64,000 bases of DNA from Ascochyta rabiei (lineage: Eukaryota; Ascomycota; Dothideomycetes; Pleosporales; Didymellaceae): the NCBI RefSeq assembly GCF_004011695.2, contig NC_082406.1:1302001-1366000 (forward strand), written 5' to 3'. Under the pieces are notes generated by a model. That model saw only the letters and a list, made by a program, of their open reading frames with translations. It was not told the origin of the DNA and did not search any database. This document shows positions 34,934-46,579 of the stretch, piece by piece (the first letter of the stretch is position 1; every line of letters starts with the position of its first letter). The position numbers and the translations under genes are program-made.

Positions 34934-35331
34934 GGAAGTTGTGCTGATCTGCAGGTTGGTGCTGGGAGAAGTTTGGTGTTGGAGGCGAGAGTGGATTGGC
35001 TGATTGACACGAAGCGAAGCTGAAGTGGAGTCAAGCTTTTTCGTTAGCCTCGCCCTTCATGATGCTCCGCTGGTTTTGCGGAGATGGCAATTCACCGATG
35101 GGTGTCGCGGATCGAACATGACGTAGTGTAACATATGCAGGTCTTGGTAAGCTGCCAACAGCGGGAGTGTCGAACTTAGATTCGATTTAGAATAGAACCC
35201 ACGCCCTTCAATCGCGCACTGCGTAAAGAACGGTGAGGTGTGAAGTTTGATACACGAAACGTCAAGCCAAGCCCAAACACGCTGCGCCCAAGTGCTAATC
35301 CCACACAGTATGCCAAATCATGCAATCGTAA
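34934..35331. other. intergenic
   Basis: 400 nt between the TRM8 start and the GID4 stop. It presumably holds the TRM8 promoter. Nothing else was recognised. Confidence 0.4.
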
Positions 35332-36504
35332 TTAACAGAACTCATAGGTGCCCTGGCACCCGTGATCTTCAACATGCTCCAGCTGAAGCTTCTGGAACCT
35401 GCATGTCGTTAGTGCGATGAACCGCGGAGATGGTGAGGCTCACTTACTTTTCGCTCTTCGCGTGGAAGTAGATGCCTTCGATGCTGCCTGACACCTGATT
35501 GAAAGAGATGTAGTAGAAGCCCTCGAAGCTAGCCCCGCTGATCGTCCTGACTGTGTGGTCTGGCACCAGAAAGTACTCTTTCCAGCGCATGAACAAATGT
35601 TCTTTCTGCGTCCAGTCTTTGGATACGGCATCTGACCGCGACAAGTGTTTCGAGAGCGGTTTGTATGCTGGAAACCGCGCCCAGTGCTGCCGATCAACTT
35701 TCTCGTTCGAACCCCATTCCGGATGTTGCGTGATGAAGGTGTACTTGTTCCCGATAATCTCGCCTTCAAAATACGTAGTCAGACTGGGATGGTCATCGGT
35801 GAGACCTATTGTCGCATTAGTCTTCGCTCCCAAGTGGACTGAGCCGCCGGTGATGCAACATGCAATGCGCACCTTGAATGCGCAGGTATCCACACATGAA
35901 TGACTCGCGCATATCCACATGTTTGATCTCAACATCCACTTCATATTGTTGGCGGTCGGAGGTCTGGCTGCCCTTAAAACGACTGCCGGGGCGGAGGAGC
36001 GACGAGGAAGAGTTGGGGAAGAACTGCCCGCTAGTCAGCGAATAACGCTCTGCACATCGGTTGTCTTTCAGGCATGGTATGGGCGCATACTCGACGGGCA
36101 GGGAATGGAGCAGCTAAATGGCTGGGGGTGAACCGAATGGCCAGCGGCGCAGCGGCGGAGAGCGGCGAGGCTAGAGATGTGCGCGTATCTTCGGCGCCAT
36201 CGTCGGTCGCCGTCATTGGTGTTGGAGTGTCTCTGTTTGGTGCTTCTATGCTTGCGCTCGATGGCTTGCTATGTGTCTCGGCTGGCGACTGTTCGCGTGT
36301 GCCATGTGGCGGCGGTGTGGGCTGTTGCTGCATCGATCGGCGTTGTGCAGAGTCAATATCGTTGATGGCGCTACTGTCGCGGGTGCTGCTCGGTTCGTGA
36401 GCAGTCGAGAGGCGTGCATCTTCGGGTGGGCACGTTGCGCGGTTGGCGATGCTGCTCTCGTGCTGCTCCACCTGCGAGACCACCGCATCATCGGGAGTCG
36501 GCAT
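35332..36504 (-). CDS. GID4: GID/CTLH E3 ligase substrate receptor Gid4 (Vid24)
   Basis: Minus-strand gene with ATG 36504 (MPTPDDAVVS). The N-terminal ~140 residues are Ser/Thr/Pro/Gln-rich and look disordered. An intron with a GTATGC donor joins FPARR to FFPNSSSSLLRPGSRF. The Vid24 beta-barrel then follows: GSQTSDRQQYEVDVEIKHVD, SFMCGYLRIQ, an intron, GLTDDHPSLTTYFEGEIIG, YTFITQHPEWG, RWKEYFLVPDH, TISGASFEGFYYISFNQVSG and IYFHAKSEK. A short last exon gives FQKLQLEHVEDHGCQGTYEFC. Gid4 binds Pro/N-degrons of gluconeogenic enzymes and recruits them to the GID ubiquitin ligase. Every junction keeps frame. The ORF-only reading would miss both the N-terminal and final exons. Confidence 0.93.
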
Positions 36505-37083
36505 AGTCCGATCGAGAAGAAGCCAGGGCCACAAGCTGAGAGTTATTGATTACGCATGGGTTGAATCCAGGTAAATGAAGGCGGGACGGTCGAACTCGGA
36601 TAATGGTAGGTTTGCGAAGGGTTGAGGTATGCTTCTGTGAATGATGGAATCCGGCGCGATGAGTCGAGTGGATCCGTACTAGCTGGCCGCTTGCTTGCGT
36701 TCGCGGGGAAATCTAGTTCCACGTGGGGGCGACGGTTTGCATGCCGCAAATCACACAACTGCACTTTCTGTTTGTTCAGGTCGCACGAGGTATAGGCAAG
36801 GTGCTTGTCTTCTTCGTTTTAGTTTAATCGACTGTACGATCGTGGTTTGCAACCGCCAAGCTGCGTAGCTAACCTTGCTTCAGCCTCACAGATCAAATAT
36901 TCTTCCCACCACATGGCTCCATGGACCCTTTTTGGAACTGGCAGCTATGTCAAGCCAGCCGCCACATACCCCAGGCGCCTGACCCTATAATGAGCCGGGT
37001 CTGGATGCATTCGTAATTCAATCGCGTGGGAAGTTGTCGCCCAACGAGACATAACCCGGCGCCTCCAGCAACCACCCTGATTT
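36505..37083. other. intergenic
   Basis: About 580 nt between the GID4 start and the Mago stop. Nothing recognised apart from presumed promoter and 3' sequences. Confidence 0.4.
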
Positions 37084-37839
37084 CTAGATAGGCTTGATCT
37101 GTGCATTGTGAGCGTTGTGCAACCTTAGAGTCGAGACTTTCGCACCTTGAAATGCAGAGAGATTAACGAGAAGACCAGGGCCTTCAAATCCTGAACTAGG
37201 TAGTAGAACACACGGAGTCCTTCCGGGTCTGATGAGTCTTGTACATCTTGCAGAGATCCGATCTTGGCAGTCTGTCAACGTCAGTATGTGCCTAGTCGTG
37301 TGGCCTCGGAGGGTCAACATGCCTCGAACGAGATGTGCTCGCTACCCAACCTGATCTCGAGCTCTTGACGACCATCCTTGTTCTTCTGTGGCCACTTCGT
37401 GTCGTCTTCCCTACGCCTAGTCAGCAGTCCGCTGTTGGATAGGCAGAATAAAAACACACTTCAAGATCTCACTTTCCTTGACAATGCGCTTGATCTCAGC
37501 GACCAGTGCATCGCTAACGCACACTAAAAGTGTCAGTGACACGAATCGTAGAATAGACGAGAGTTTCGTACTCTCTTTTCGAATAAGGGAGTCATTGCGA
37601 TAGTTGGAGTTGTTGGCGTATCGTGCAGATGCACTGCGACCATCTCCCAGCACCCGGAAGTCGAATTCTGTTGGACTATCAGCACTGCTGCCCAGTGTCT
37701 TGGTGGCTCAACATGTACCCAGAAACTCGTGTCCAAATCGGCCTTGGTGACCTGAGCTGCACAGTGATCAGCATCAAACACGTGCACACGGTGATGACAC
37801 GACCCACTAATATCTCAGATAGAATGGCTCGCTGCTCAT
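37084..37839 (-). CDS. Mago nashi, exon-junction complex core
   Basis: Seven small exons on the minus strand, from ATG 37839 to TAG 37084, rebuild nearly the whole Mago sequence: [143 protein letters not shown] and the final IKPI. Mago binds Y14 and locks eIF4A3 on spliced mRNA. Five introns are GT-AG; the fifth (37322-37272) has a GC donor, GCATGT. The gene is very intron-dense for about 150 codons. It is divergent from the beta-COP gene, with about 460 nt between start codons. Confidence 0.93.
37272..37322 (-). other. GC-AG intron in the Mago gene
   Basis: The exon ends TTC GAG and the intron begins GCATGT and ends TTGACAG, before ACT GCC AAG. Only this GC donor gives the conserved join ISFE-TAKIGS in phase 0; no GT nearby does. 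Start and end are given in transcript order on the minus strand. Confidence 0.8.
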
Positions 37840-38298
37840 CGTGACGGCTGGCGTGCGACTGGAGCGCAAGTCAAATTTTCAGTGGAGCTGATTGATATCT
37901 GTGCTTTGCGATGTCCTGCTCTGCGGCTCACGATCTTCGGCGGCGGGCGTGAGGACCCCTGCGACTTTGGCGAGCGGCTGCCAAGCGGACTAGTTCCACT
38001 TTGTCGAGCAGACACCTGGACAGTGTACGCGGTCCTTGAAGCAGCGCAACCCCATAGTCGAAGAAGCCACCGTTGCGCGCAGGGCAATTCGATCTCGTCG
38101 CCATACCCTCGCAAGCTGCAGCTCCACCGGGCCCAACGCCGTTCCTACAGCCGAGTCTGCCATCGATACACGTAGCATCCCACCTCCCACGGCCACCAAG
38201 GGCACCGAGACCTGACGACCCACGAACGTTCACCACCATTGCTGCTGGCAACAGACACTGCAACTGCACATAGCAGCGAGCACAGCTAGGCCGGCACC
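37840..38298. promoter_or_regulatory. divergent promoter region, Mago / beta-COP
   Basis: 459 nt separate the two divergent start codons, so both housekeeping promoters must lie here. No clear TATA box is visible. Frames in this interval are short and off any conserved sequence. Confidence 0.5.
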
Positions 38299-41200
38299 AT
38301 GGCGTCATTTCTCGAGAATGCGTACAGTCTGGTACGAAGGGAACACCTGGCAGCATAGCGACGGAGCTCCAGCGAGCTGACGGACCACAACAGGTGCACC
38401 AGGACAATGCGGCCGACGTGCCCTCCGACAATGAGCTCAAGACAGCTCTGGAGAAAGGCAGCGATGAGCAGAAGATCGAGACAATGGTGCGTCCACATCA
38501 TTGCGCATGCCCCGCGGCGGTCATGCAGCAGCACGGCTAATGACCAAACAGAAGAAGATTCTTGCCATCATGCTCAATGGCGACGCGAAAACGGGCCTTC
38601 TCATGCACATAATACGATTTGTCATGCCCAGCAAGTCGAAGCCGCTCAAGAAGCTCATGTACTTCTTCTTCGAGGTCTGCCCCAAGCACGATGCTCAGGG
38701 CAAGCTGCGGCAGGAGTGGATCCTGGTATGGTACGTATACGCTATGGAACGGCGGCAAGATGATATGCTGACTGTGTGCAAGCAATGCCATTCGATTCGA
38801 TCTGCAGGCACCAAACGAATACGTACGAGGAAACACACTGCGCTTTGTGTAGGACCTTCGATGCTCAGGGTAGGAAACTTGCTGACACTACTCACAGCAC
38901 GAAGCTGCGCGACGCAGAGCTTGTGGAGCCACTGCTACGTAAGCTAATACTTCTCAGTCGTGGCAGTAGACATGCTGACTTATCCCCTCAGAACCTGTCC
39001 GACAATGTCTTACACATCGGCATGCGTACGTCCGCAAGAACGCCACCTTTGCTATTGCATCCATCTTCACTCACCTGCCCGAGCTCATGCCGGATGCGCC
39101 CGACCTGCTTACCACTTTCCTCGACGACGAGAACGACCCAACTTGCAAGCGCAATGCTTTCGCCGCTCTCACATCGATTAGCCACGACAAGGCTCTCGAG
39201 TATCTGAGCACCGTTTTCGATGCGATTCCAAACCACGAAGAGCTTCTGCTTCTCGCTGAACTCGAGTTCATCCGCCGAGATGCTGCTGTCAACCCAGGCA
39301 ACAAGGCTAAATACCTGCGCCTGATCTTTGACCTTCTCGAGTCACAGGTGTCAACCGTCATCTACGAAGCCGCACACGCCCTGACCACTCTTACAAGTAA
39401 CCCTGTAGCTGTAAAGGCTGCTGCAGGGAAGTTTGTGGAGCTGGCTGTTAAGGAACCTGACAACAATGTCAAGCTCATCGTTCTGGAGCGAGTCAACCAA
39501 TTGCGAGGTAAGAATGAGGGCGTCCTAGACGACCTGACCATGGAGATTCTCCGCGTTTTGTCGAGCACCGATCTCGATGTGCGCAAGAAGGCACTGCATA
39601 TTGCCATGGAGATGATCTCCAGCAGGAACGTCGAAGAGGTGGTGCTGCTCCTGAAGAAGGAGCTGATGAAGACTGTCGATGAGCAGTACGAAAAGAACTC
39701 TGAGTACAGGTCGATTCTCATCTCCGCCATCCACCAAGCTGCTATCAAGTTCCCTGAAGTTGCTGCGAGTGTTGTTGGTTCGCTAATGGACTTCATATCC
39801 GATGTCAGCAGCAACGCATCCGCTGTCGATGTGATCTCCTTCGTCAAGGAGGTTGTCGAGCGCTTCCCGGACCTCCGTCCTTCCATCATCGAGCGCCTCG
39901 TCTCGACCCTTGGAGAGGTCCGCGCCGGAAAGGTCTACCGAGGTGTTCTTTGGATCATCGGTGAATATGCTCTCGAAGTCAAGGACATTCAGGATGCGTG
40001 GAAGGGCATCCGGTCATCTCTGGGCGAGATTCCTATTCTTGCATCCGAACAGAGATTACTGGACGATGCATCAGAAGGCAAGGAAGACTCTGACCAAGTC
40101 AACGGACACACCAAAGCAGCGGCCCCCACAGGTTCACGAAAGGTTCTGGCTGACGGCACGTATGCCACCGAAAGTGCGCTCACATCTTCGGCTGCAGCCA
40201 AGGCGAAGCTGGATGCGGTCAAGAACTCGCAAAAACCTCCGCTGCGTCAACTCGTTCTTGATGGCGACTACTATCTCGCTACAGTCCTCTCGAGCACGCT
40301 CACCAAGCTTGTTATGCGATACTCTGAGCTCTCAAAAAACGCTGCACGAACAAATGCTCTGCGCGCCGAGGCTATGCTTATTATGATCTCTATCATCCGC
40401 GTCGGACAGTCGCAATTTGTTAAGACTCTTATCGATGAGGACTCCGTCGACCGCATCATGTCCTGTGTACGGTCGTTGTCAGAGTTTTCGCAGAAGAAGG
40501 AACTCGAGACCGTCTTCCTGGAAGACACACGAAAGTCTTTTGCGACCATGGTTCAGACCGAAGAGAAGAAGCGTGCAGCGAAGGAGGCCTCGGAGAGAAT
40601 GAAGTCTGCGGTCAATGTTGATGACTCTTTCAACATCCGTCAACTCAAGAAGAAGGATGCGGATGGCAATGACGAGATTGAGCAAGACTTGGAAAGGGCC
40701 ACAGGAGGCGATACCGCCACTGAAGACCTCTCATCAAAGCTCAGCCGCGTAGTTCAGCTCACCGGTTTCTCGGATCCTGTCTACGCCGAGGCCTATGTCA
40801 AGGTATGTTTTGTTGTAGCAGATTCACTTACTCGGACTAATCTCTGTAGGTCCATCAATTCGACATTGTACTTGACGTACTTCTCGTCAACCAAACAACC
40901 GAAACTCTACAGAACCTCACAGTCGAGTTCGCAACTCTTGGTGATCTTAAGGTTGTTGAACGACCACCGACGCAGAATGTTGGCCCCCACGACTTCATCA
41001 ACCTGCAGTCTACCATCAAGGTATCCTCGACCGATACCGGCGTCATTTTCGGCAACGTGCTTTACGAAGGCGAGAAGGGTGTCGATTCTAACGTGGTCAT
41101 CCTGAACGACGTGCACGTCGACATCATGGACTACATCAAGCCCGCGCAGTGCACAGAGACACAGTTCCGAACAATGTGGACCGAGTTCGAATGGGAGAAC

Positions 41201-41549
41201 AAGGTCAACATCAACTCGAAAGCCAAGACTCTGCGCGAATTCCTAAAGCAGTTGATGGCTTGCACCAACATGAGTTGTTTGACACCTGAAGCATCGATGA
41301 AGGGCGACTGTCAATTTTTGTCTGCCAATTTGTACGCCAGGAGCGTATTTGGTAAGTCGATCCAAGTGGCTGTCCAACAGTTCCACATGCTGACCATATA
41401 CAGGCGAGGACGCTTTGGCCAACTTGAGTATAGAGAAGGAAGGCGACAACGGCCCAATCACTGGATTTGTCCGTATTCGCAGTCGGTCGCAAGGGTTAGC
41501 GTTGAGCTTGGGGTCGTTGAAGGGGTTGAACAAGGTCGGTGTTGCATGA
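38299..41549 (+). CDS. SEC26: coatomer subunit beta (beta-COP)
   Basis: Eight exons: 38299-38331, 38394-38486, 38552-38730, 38783-38848, about 38898-38940, 38992-40802, 40850-41351 and 41404-41549. The N-terminal adaptin-like solenoid reads [42 protein letters not shown], then [15 protein letters not shown] HEAT helices, [32 protein letters not shown] and [21 protein letters not shown] long conserved middle exon ends [12 protein letters not shown]. The appendage domain follows: [35 protein letters not shown] and [14 protein letters not shown], ending NKVGVA. Beta-COP is a core subunit of the COPI coat for Golgi-to-ER transport. The start has a strong ACCATGG context. All joins keep frame. Confidence 0.95.
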
Positions 41550-42090
41550 GCGGTTTGTTGATTGGGTATGATTATGATAATGCGGTGCCCCAGCAAAAGT
41601 TTGGGTGTGGGAGATTAGAGTTGTCAAGCATTGCTCGTCGCGGTGTTGGCGTATGTAGCCTAAGACGTCGAGTTACTACACAGCATCAACGTGCGTTTCC
41701 CAACCTCCGCGGGCGATCCCAAGTTTCGTACCTGAACGCGCTTGCTCACCACGTGTGTGCTCTGATCACCAACTCGGGTCACGGCTCAACACTGGCGGCG
41801 CCACAACGTCACCTGCGGGAATATCGGAATTCTTCGTCCCAGCCTCCAGACTGCCGATATGGGCGTGCGGCGGTGATCATCTCTGATTGGCTGATTCACG
41901 GAAGTTGTACCGCGCAATCCCATGTAGACGTGCAGCTTCAGGGCAAGCTTGTCAAGCTTCAATGAAGCCTACGTGCGCCGGAATAAGCTCATTAGCAGCA
42001 GTGCGGGTCATGCAGCTATAAAATGAGGAGCTGCGCCCATGAAGCTGGGCAAAAGCTTGACAAAGCTTGGCCCTCAAACCCTCGTTCAAG
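41550..42090. promoter_or_regulatory. phosphatase gene upstream region with TATA box and CACGTG
   Basis: Contains TATAAAAT at 42017-42024, about 70 nt before the phosphatase start, and one palindromic CACGTG at 41750-41755. In yeast (Pho4) and Neurospora (NUC-1) CACGTG is the site of the phosphate-starvation factor. That it acts here is inference. Confidence 0.45.
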
Positions 42091-44020
42091 ATGCATTTCC
42101 GTCCTGCTGCACGCGCAGCTGCCGTGCTCGCAATTGCGGCGCTTTTTGAAGCAGCTCCTACAACAGTTCAGGCATCGTCTAATGCTGGCTCGCCCAGCTT
42201 CGATGTCTATCCTCCCTCTGGGAGTACGTCGGCTTCCCAAACGTGTGGATAGATGATTACTGACTTGTGCATCTACAGCTGTAGTCAACTCTTCGCTCTT
42301 CCCACCGGAGTCTGTTGTCGGCTTCCCAGGCCCAACGCCCACTGGTGTCGAGCCCAATGCCATCCAGACAGCTCCCTCGTACCCCTACAACGACAACAAA
42401 GCCAGCTCGTTTCCCCTCATTGTCCCGCAACCCCACGGCAATGACGCCGAATCCAAATTCGACATCAGCAGGTACTGGGGCAATTTGTCGCCATGGTATT
42501 CTCTCCGCTCCGCAGACTACGGTCTGCCTGACGCAAACCCTCTTATTCCTGAGGGATGCGACATCACCCAGGTCTTGTTGCTGTACAGACATGGTGCTCG
42601 CTACCCCACAAGCGGTGCCGCACCAGCCACTTTTGCCCAGAAGCTTGTAAATGCGACAAAGGCAGGTGGGGTGGCTTTCTCAGGCGAGTTGTCTTTCCTG
42701 GGCGACTGGACTTACAAGCTCGGCGCTGAACTCCTTACACCGTTTGGTCGTAGCCAAGATTTCTTGCTCGGCGTCGAGTACAGGCAGTTGTACGGACACT
42801 TGCTCAACAACTTCACTGCTGCGGGCACGCTGCCTGTGTTCAGGACGCAGAGTCAGGACCGCATGGTCAAAACGGCTGAGAACTTTGCTGCCGGTTTCTT
42901 TGGCGGTATGTGATATCGATGGGCAAGGCGCTTCCAAAGCTAACGTCAGAATAGTGCCGGAGTATATGAGTGAGGTCAACATTGAGATTATGGTAGAGAC
43001 GCCGAGTGTGAACAACTCTGGTGCCCCCTACGAGGTCTGCTTGAACTCGAACGTCGCTAGCAAGGGAAGTATTGGAAGTACTGTTGCTGCAAAATATGCT
43101 GCGAATGCTTGTAAGTTACTCGCCGACTCAGCTGACTGCGAACATGCATATTGACATCCATGACAGTCAACGCCACCATCGCCCGCCTTCAGTCGCAGGC
43201 TAAGGGCATAAACTTCACTGCAACCGACGCCATTGCCATGCTACAGCTCTGCTCATATGAAACCCCCGCGCTCGGCTACTCCGCCTTTTGCGACCTCTTC
43301 AGCGAAGTACCTGTTCCCTCTCTGTCCCACACACCAAACCACTGACCCCTCTCCAGGAAGACTTCCTCAACTACGAGTACTACTACGACCTCTCCTTCTA
43401 CTACAATAACGGCCCAGGCTCACCTGTCGCCGCTGCGCAAGGAAAAGGCTACCTGGACGAATACATAGCGCGCTTCACGGGTAAATATCCGTCCGCTAAC
43501 TCAGCACTCAACGAGACGTTCGACAACACGACGACGTACTTCCCGCTCACGCAGTCCATCTACGCCGACGCGACGCACGAAGTCGTCGTCCTCGACGCAC
43601 TGATGGCATTTAATTTAACTGCCCTCTTCGACGGCCCTCCGCTGAGCCCCACGGGGAACGAGCACGCCAATTCGTTTGTCGCAAGCCGAATCGTGCCCTT
43701 CGCCACGCACTTCACAACGCAGGTGTTGTCGTGTCCTGCCAAGAGCCCTAGCAAGCAGATCCGCTTCATTGTGTAAGTGCCCTGCATCCTCGATCCCCCC
43801 AAGAGAAAAGCCAACTGACATGGCCAGCAACGATGCCGTCATCCCCATCAACGGATCCTACCCAGGCTGTCCCGCAGACAAGGATGGACTGTGCTCCTTC
43901 GACAACGTCGTGAGCGTGCTGCAGAAGCGCAGCGCCGAGATTGACTACGCACATGATTGTCTGGGAAACTACACTGCGTCGCCGGGCGTGAACTACAACG
44001 GGCGCGCGCCGAGGTCGTGA
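42091..44020 (+). CDS. secreted histidine acid phosphatase (phytase-like)
   Basis: Six exons beginning at ATG 42091; an upstream TTG in frame is not a start. A signal peptide (MHFRPAARAAAVLAIAALFE) leads to GTVVNSSLFPPESVVGF, FDISRYWGNLSPWYS and the catalytic RHGARYPTSG, which holds the phosphohistidine of this superfamily. Later blocks are GRSQDFLLGVEYRQLYG, RTQSQDRMVKTAENFAAGFFG, YEVCLNSN, LCSYETPALGYSAFCDLFSE, YYYDLSFYYNNGPG and TQVLSCPA. The second catalytic site reads ATHEVVVLDALMAFNLT, so the usual HD is HE. The C-terminus has VNDAVIPING with paired Cys (YPGCPADKDGLCSF). Introns are short, GT-AG, and each join fits the family. It should release phosphate outside the cell; phytate is only one possible substrate. 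Confidence 0.9.
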
Positions 44021-44341
44021 AATCGTAGACGCTAAATAGTAGGAGTGGTAAATAGTGGCTTGAACACGTAAAGTTAAGTCAGAACTACCATCCATCAAAA
44101 CCTCATTGTTCCCCAACAAAAGCCGGTCAACATTCCCCAACCCCACCGGCAGGCAGTGTGGAGTCGTCGATGTGCATGAACACAACCTGCTCCTTGCCAA
44201 TCAAAACAACAGATGGAGACTTGAACATCATGTGCGATTGTACAAGCGCAGAGAGCAGCCGTGTTCTTGACACAGAGCCGTGAGAAGACCCCCCGGGAAA
44301 AAAAGAAACAAAAAAGAGGCATCGAAAAAAACTCAATCGGA
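44021..44341. other. intergenic
   Basis: Phosphatase 3' flank. It contains a short A-rich stretch (AAAAAAGAAACAAAAAAG) near 44297-44320. As the tRNA is transcribed on the minus strand, its T-run terminator would be expected on this side. Confidence 0.5.
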
Positions 44342-44413
44342 TAGCTGAGACTGGTTTCGATCCAGTGTCCTCCGGGTTATGAGCCCGGCGCGCTTCCGCT
44401 GCGCCACTCAGCT
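44342..44413 (-). tRNA. initiator tRNA-Met (CAT)
   Basis: The minus strand folds into a full 72-nt cloverleaf. The acceptor stem is AGCTGAG with CTCAGCT and a discriminator A. The D stem is GCGC/GCGC. The anticodon stem is CCGGG/CCCGG around CTCATAA. The T stem is ACTGG/CCAGT around ATCGAAA. Initiator hallmarks are present: A1-U72, three G-C pairs at the base of the anticodon stem, and A54 with A60 in place of the T54 loop. No intron. An A-rich plus-strand run below 44342 gives a T-run on the transcribed strand, as for Pol III termination. Confidence 0.95.
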
Positions 44414-44658
44414 TATCATCCAATCGATACACAGCTCAACATATTAACAAAAATATAATGCCTTGTTCCAAACTCCACAGGAGCTGCTACGACACGGTGT
44501 GCAGCGACGGCGAGGCTGCAGTGGAGGAGCGTGAAGCGAGTGTTTCCGACGATGCCCGTTTCCCCGTTTCTGGCAGATGGGTGGGTCGAGGGCGGTGGTG
44601 GCGCTAACGGCAGGAGCGAACGGACGGACGCTACTGCGATTCTGTGCACCGTCTGCCT

Positions 44659-44701
44659 GCCTACCTACCTACCTACCGACCTACCTACCTACCTACCTAC
44701 C

Positions 44702-44744
<43 letters not shown>
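44659..44744 (+). repeat. compound CTAC / CTGT tetranucleotide repeat
   Basis: About ten CTAC units followed by about eleven CTGT units, broken once by CGAC. Lies between the tRNA gene and the 3' end of the sphingoid base kinase. Confidence 0.95.
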
Positions 44745-44997
44745 ACAAATGAAGCCAGCCGGGCGTCCAGCTACGATGACAGGCTAGGTAGAGGAGCTAG
44801 AAGATGATTGGAAAAAGAAAAGAAAAGAAGAAAAAGAAAAGATAAAAAATGGAATGGCGATGCATCGTCACGGTAGAACAGACGGGCAAAGTAGGTAGAC
44901 TGTGGATTGCGACTGCAGCGCTTCGGTGGTATCTTGGATCTACAAAACAAGTGAAGAACAATGGTTGATTACTGTGCGCCGTTCCCCTCTCTAGTGC
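44745..44997. other. intergenic, A/G-rich
   Basis: Contains an A/G-rich run (AAAAAGAAAAG-like) near 44810-44850. No coding sequence. Confidence 0.5.
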
Positions 44998-46579
44998 CTA
45001 TACACCGCGCGCTTCGCACAAATGTCCGCTCTTGCTCAGCACCGTGCCCAGGCCTCTGTGGACCTCGACCTGGAAGCCTTCAAAGGGAACCTTCTCGCCG
45101 TCGATGCTGATGTAGCCGTCTTCCTGCAGCTTGGGGATGATGCGGTAGGCTTGTATTTTCTGGTAATCGACGCCGTCCATGTCGAAGAAGGTGTGGTTCT
45201 CGACGGCCATGAGCATCTTGACGGCCGTCATGCGCGGGATGTCGCCGCGGATGCGCACGAGGTCGAGGCAGCCGTCTGAGGGGAGGGAGGCCGGGAAGAA
45301 GTTTGCGTCGGGCGACATGTAGGCGATGTTTCCGGCGTAAAAGTTGCCGAGCTTGTCGTGCGGGATCAGCTCCCAGGATGGCGGGAGCGGGTCATTGATC
45401 GTGCCGTGTTGGAGAGCTGGGAGGCCGGTCTCTGCTGTCGGTACGGGGCGGGCGTCATGCAAAGGCGGCGGTTGGGAGGCTTCGGCGCGGTAGGCTTCGC
45501 GAACGGCTGCCTTGTTGTCGTGGACGACCTTGACGGCGATATCGGCGGGGTATATGGTTTGGGTCATCAGGCGCACGAGGAAGCCCCAGGTGAAGCGCGC
45601 GCTCCCCATCCAGCGCAGATGCTCGGTCGCAAGGTCCGTTTCCGCGACGATGCCGACGGACTGCGAGAGGAACGAGAGGGTGCGGCGGTCGCCTTGTGTT
45701 ATCGAGGCGAGGTCAAGCGGCGTCCGCAGCCCTTTGACCAGGGCAAGCGCAGCCAAGCTGGGGCTGTCAGAGCCGTTGAAGTTCAGGCTCAGCGCGTTGC
45801 CTGTGCCGCAGGGCAGCTGCGCGACGGCGACTTTGGCCAACGCTCTCGCAGCGTCTGGCCTCTTGCCCAAGCCGTTCCAGACCTCGTGCGGGATGCCGTC
45901 GCCGGAGCAGCATGCCACCACGTCGTATGCGTCAATGTCCAAGCCCTGCGCAATCTCGACGCCGTGGCCCTGGTGTTGGGTCTTCTCCACGTCCAGCGTG
46001 CAGCGCGCAGCGGCCAGGATGGGGGCGATGGACTTGTGATACATCTTGACGGCGCCTCCCTGCCCACCAAAGGGGTTCAGCAGCACCTTGATGCGCTTCT
46101 GCCTCTGCGATGCGCCGTAGGCACGGTCGAGCAGCTTCTCGATCCATGCCTCAGCCAGGCGACTGTCCGGCTTGTCGAGCTGGTAGCTGACAATGGCCGG
46201 GCGCACGACCTTGGGCGAGTCGGCGTGGGCGTACTGGATGGTGATGTCGCCGTTGTCCGAGTGCTCGGCCCAGAGGATGTTGTACAAGGGGATCGCGCGC
46301 GTCGACTTGCTCCTGCTGGGCAGAGAAAGGCCGCAGCAGCTGGCGCCCTTGGTGTCCTGCAGCCCTTGGTCTGGCGGCGTCAGCGTACAGTGACGTGCAA
46401 TGCAATGAAGAAATGCACGCACCCAGGACGACCAAGGAGTCGGTGCCTAGTGTCAGCGAGGCATCGCGCGCGACAGCGAGCGTGTCCGGGGCGCTGGCTG
46501 CACCGACAGCCGGCTGGCTGGGTGTGGGAGCGAGTGAGGGGTCTCTGAAGGGATCGTCGTGGCCTCCATTTGCAGCCAT
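44998..46579 (-). CDS. sphingoid long-chain base kinase
   Basis: Two exons (46579-46423 and 46370-44998) encode 509 residues. The intron uses GTGCGT and joins SLVVL to DQGLQDTKG. The diacylglycerol-kinase-like catalytic domain is clear: KVLLNPFGGQGGA, YDVVACCSGDGIPHEVWNGL and LPCGTGNALSLNFNG. The C-terminal lobe contains LSFLSQSVGIVAETDLATEHLRW, YAGNIAYMSPDANFFPA, a DGCLDLVRIRGD segment and DGEKVPFEGFQVEVH. It should phosphorylate dihydrosphingosine or phytosphingosine, as yeast Lcb4 and Lcb5 do. N-terminal 50 residues are Pro/Ser-rich. The long frame on the opposite strand is a shadow. Confidence 0.92.

Noticed and set aside
45358..46548. 396-codon plus-strand frame
   Set aside because: Antisense to the sphingoid base kinase, which has all family motifs on the other strand.
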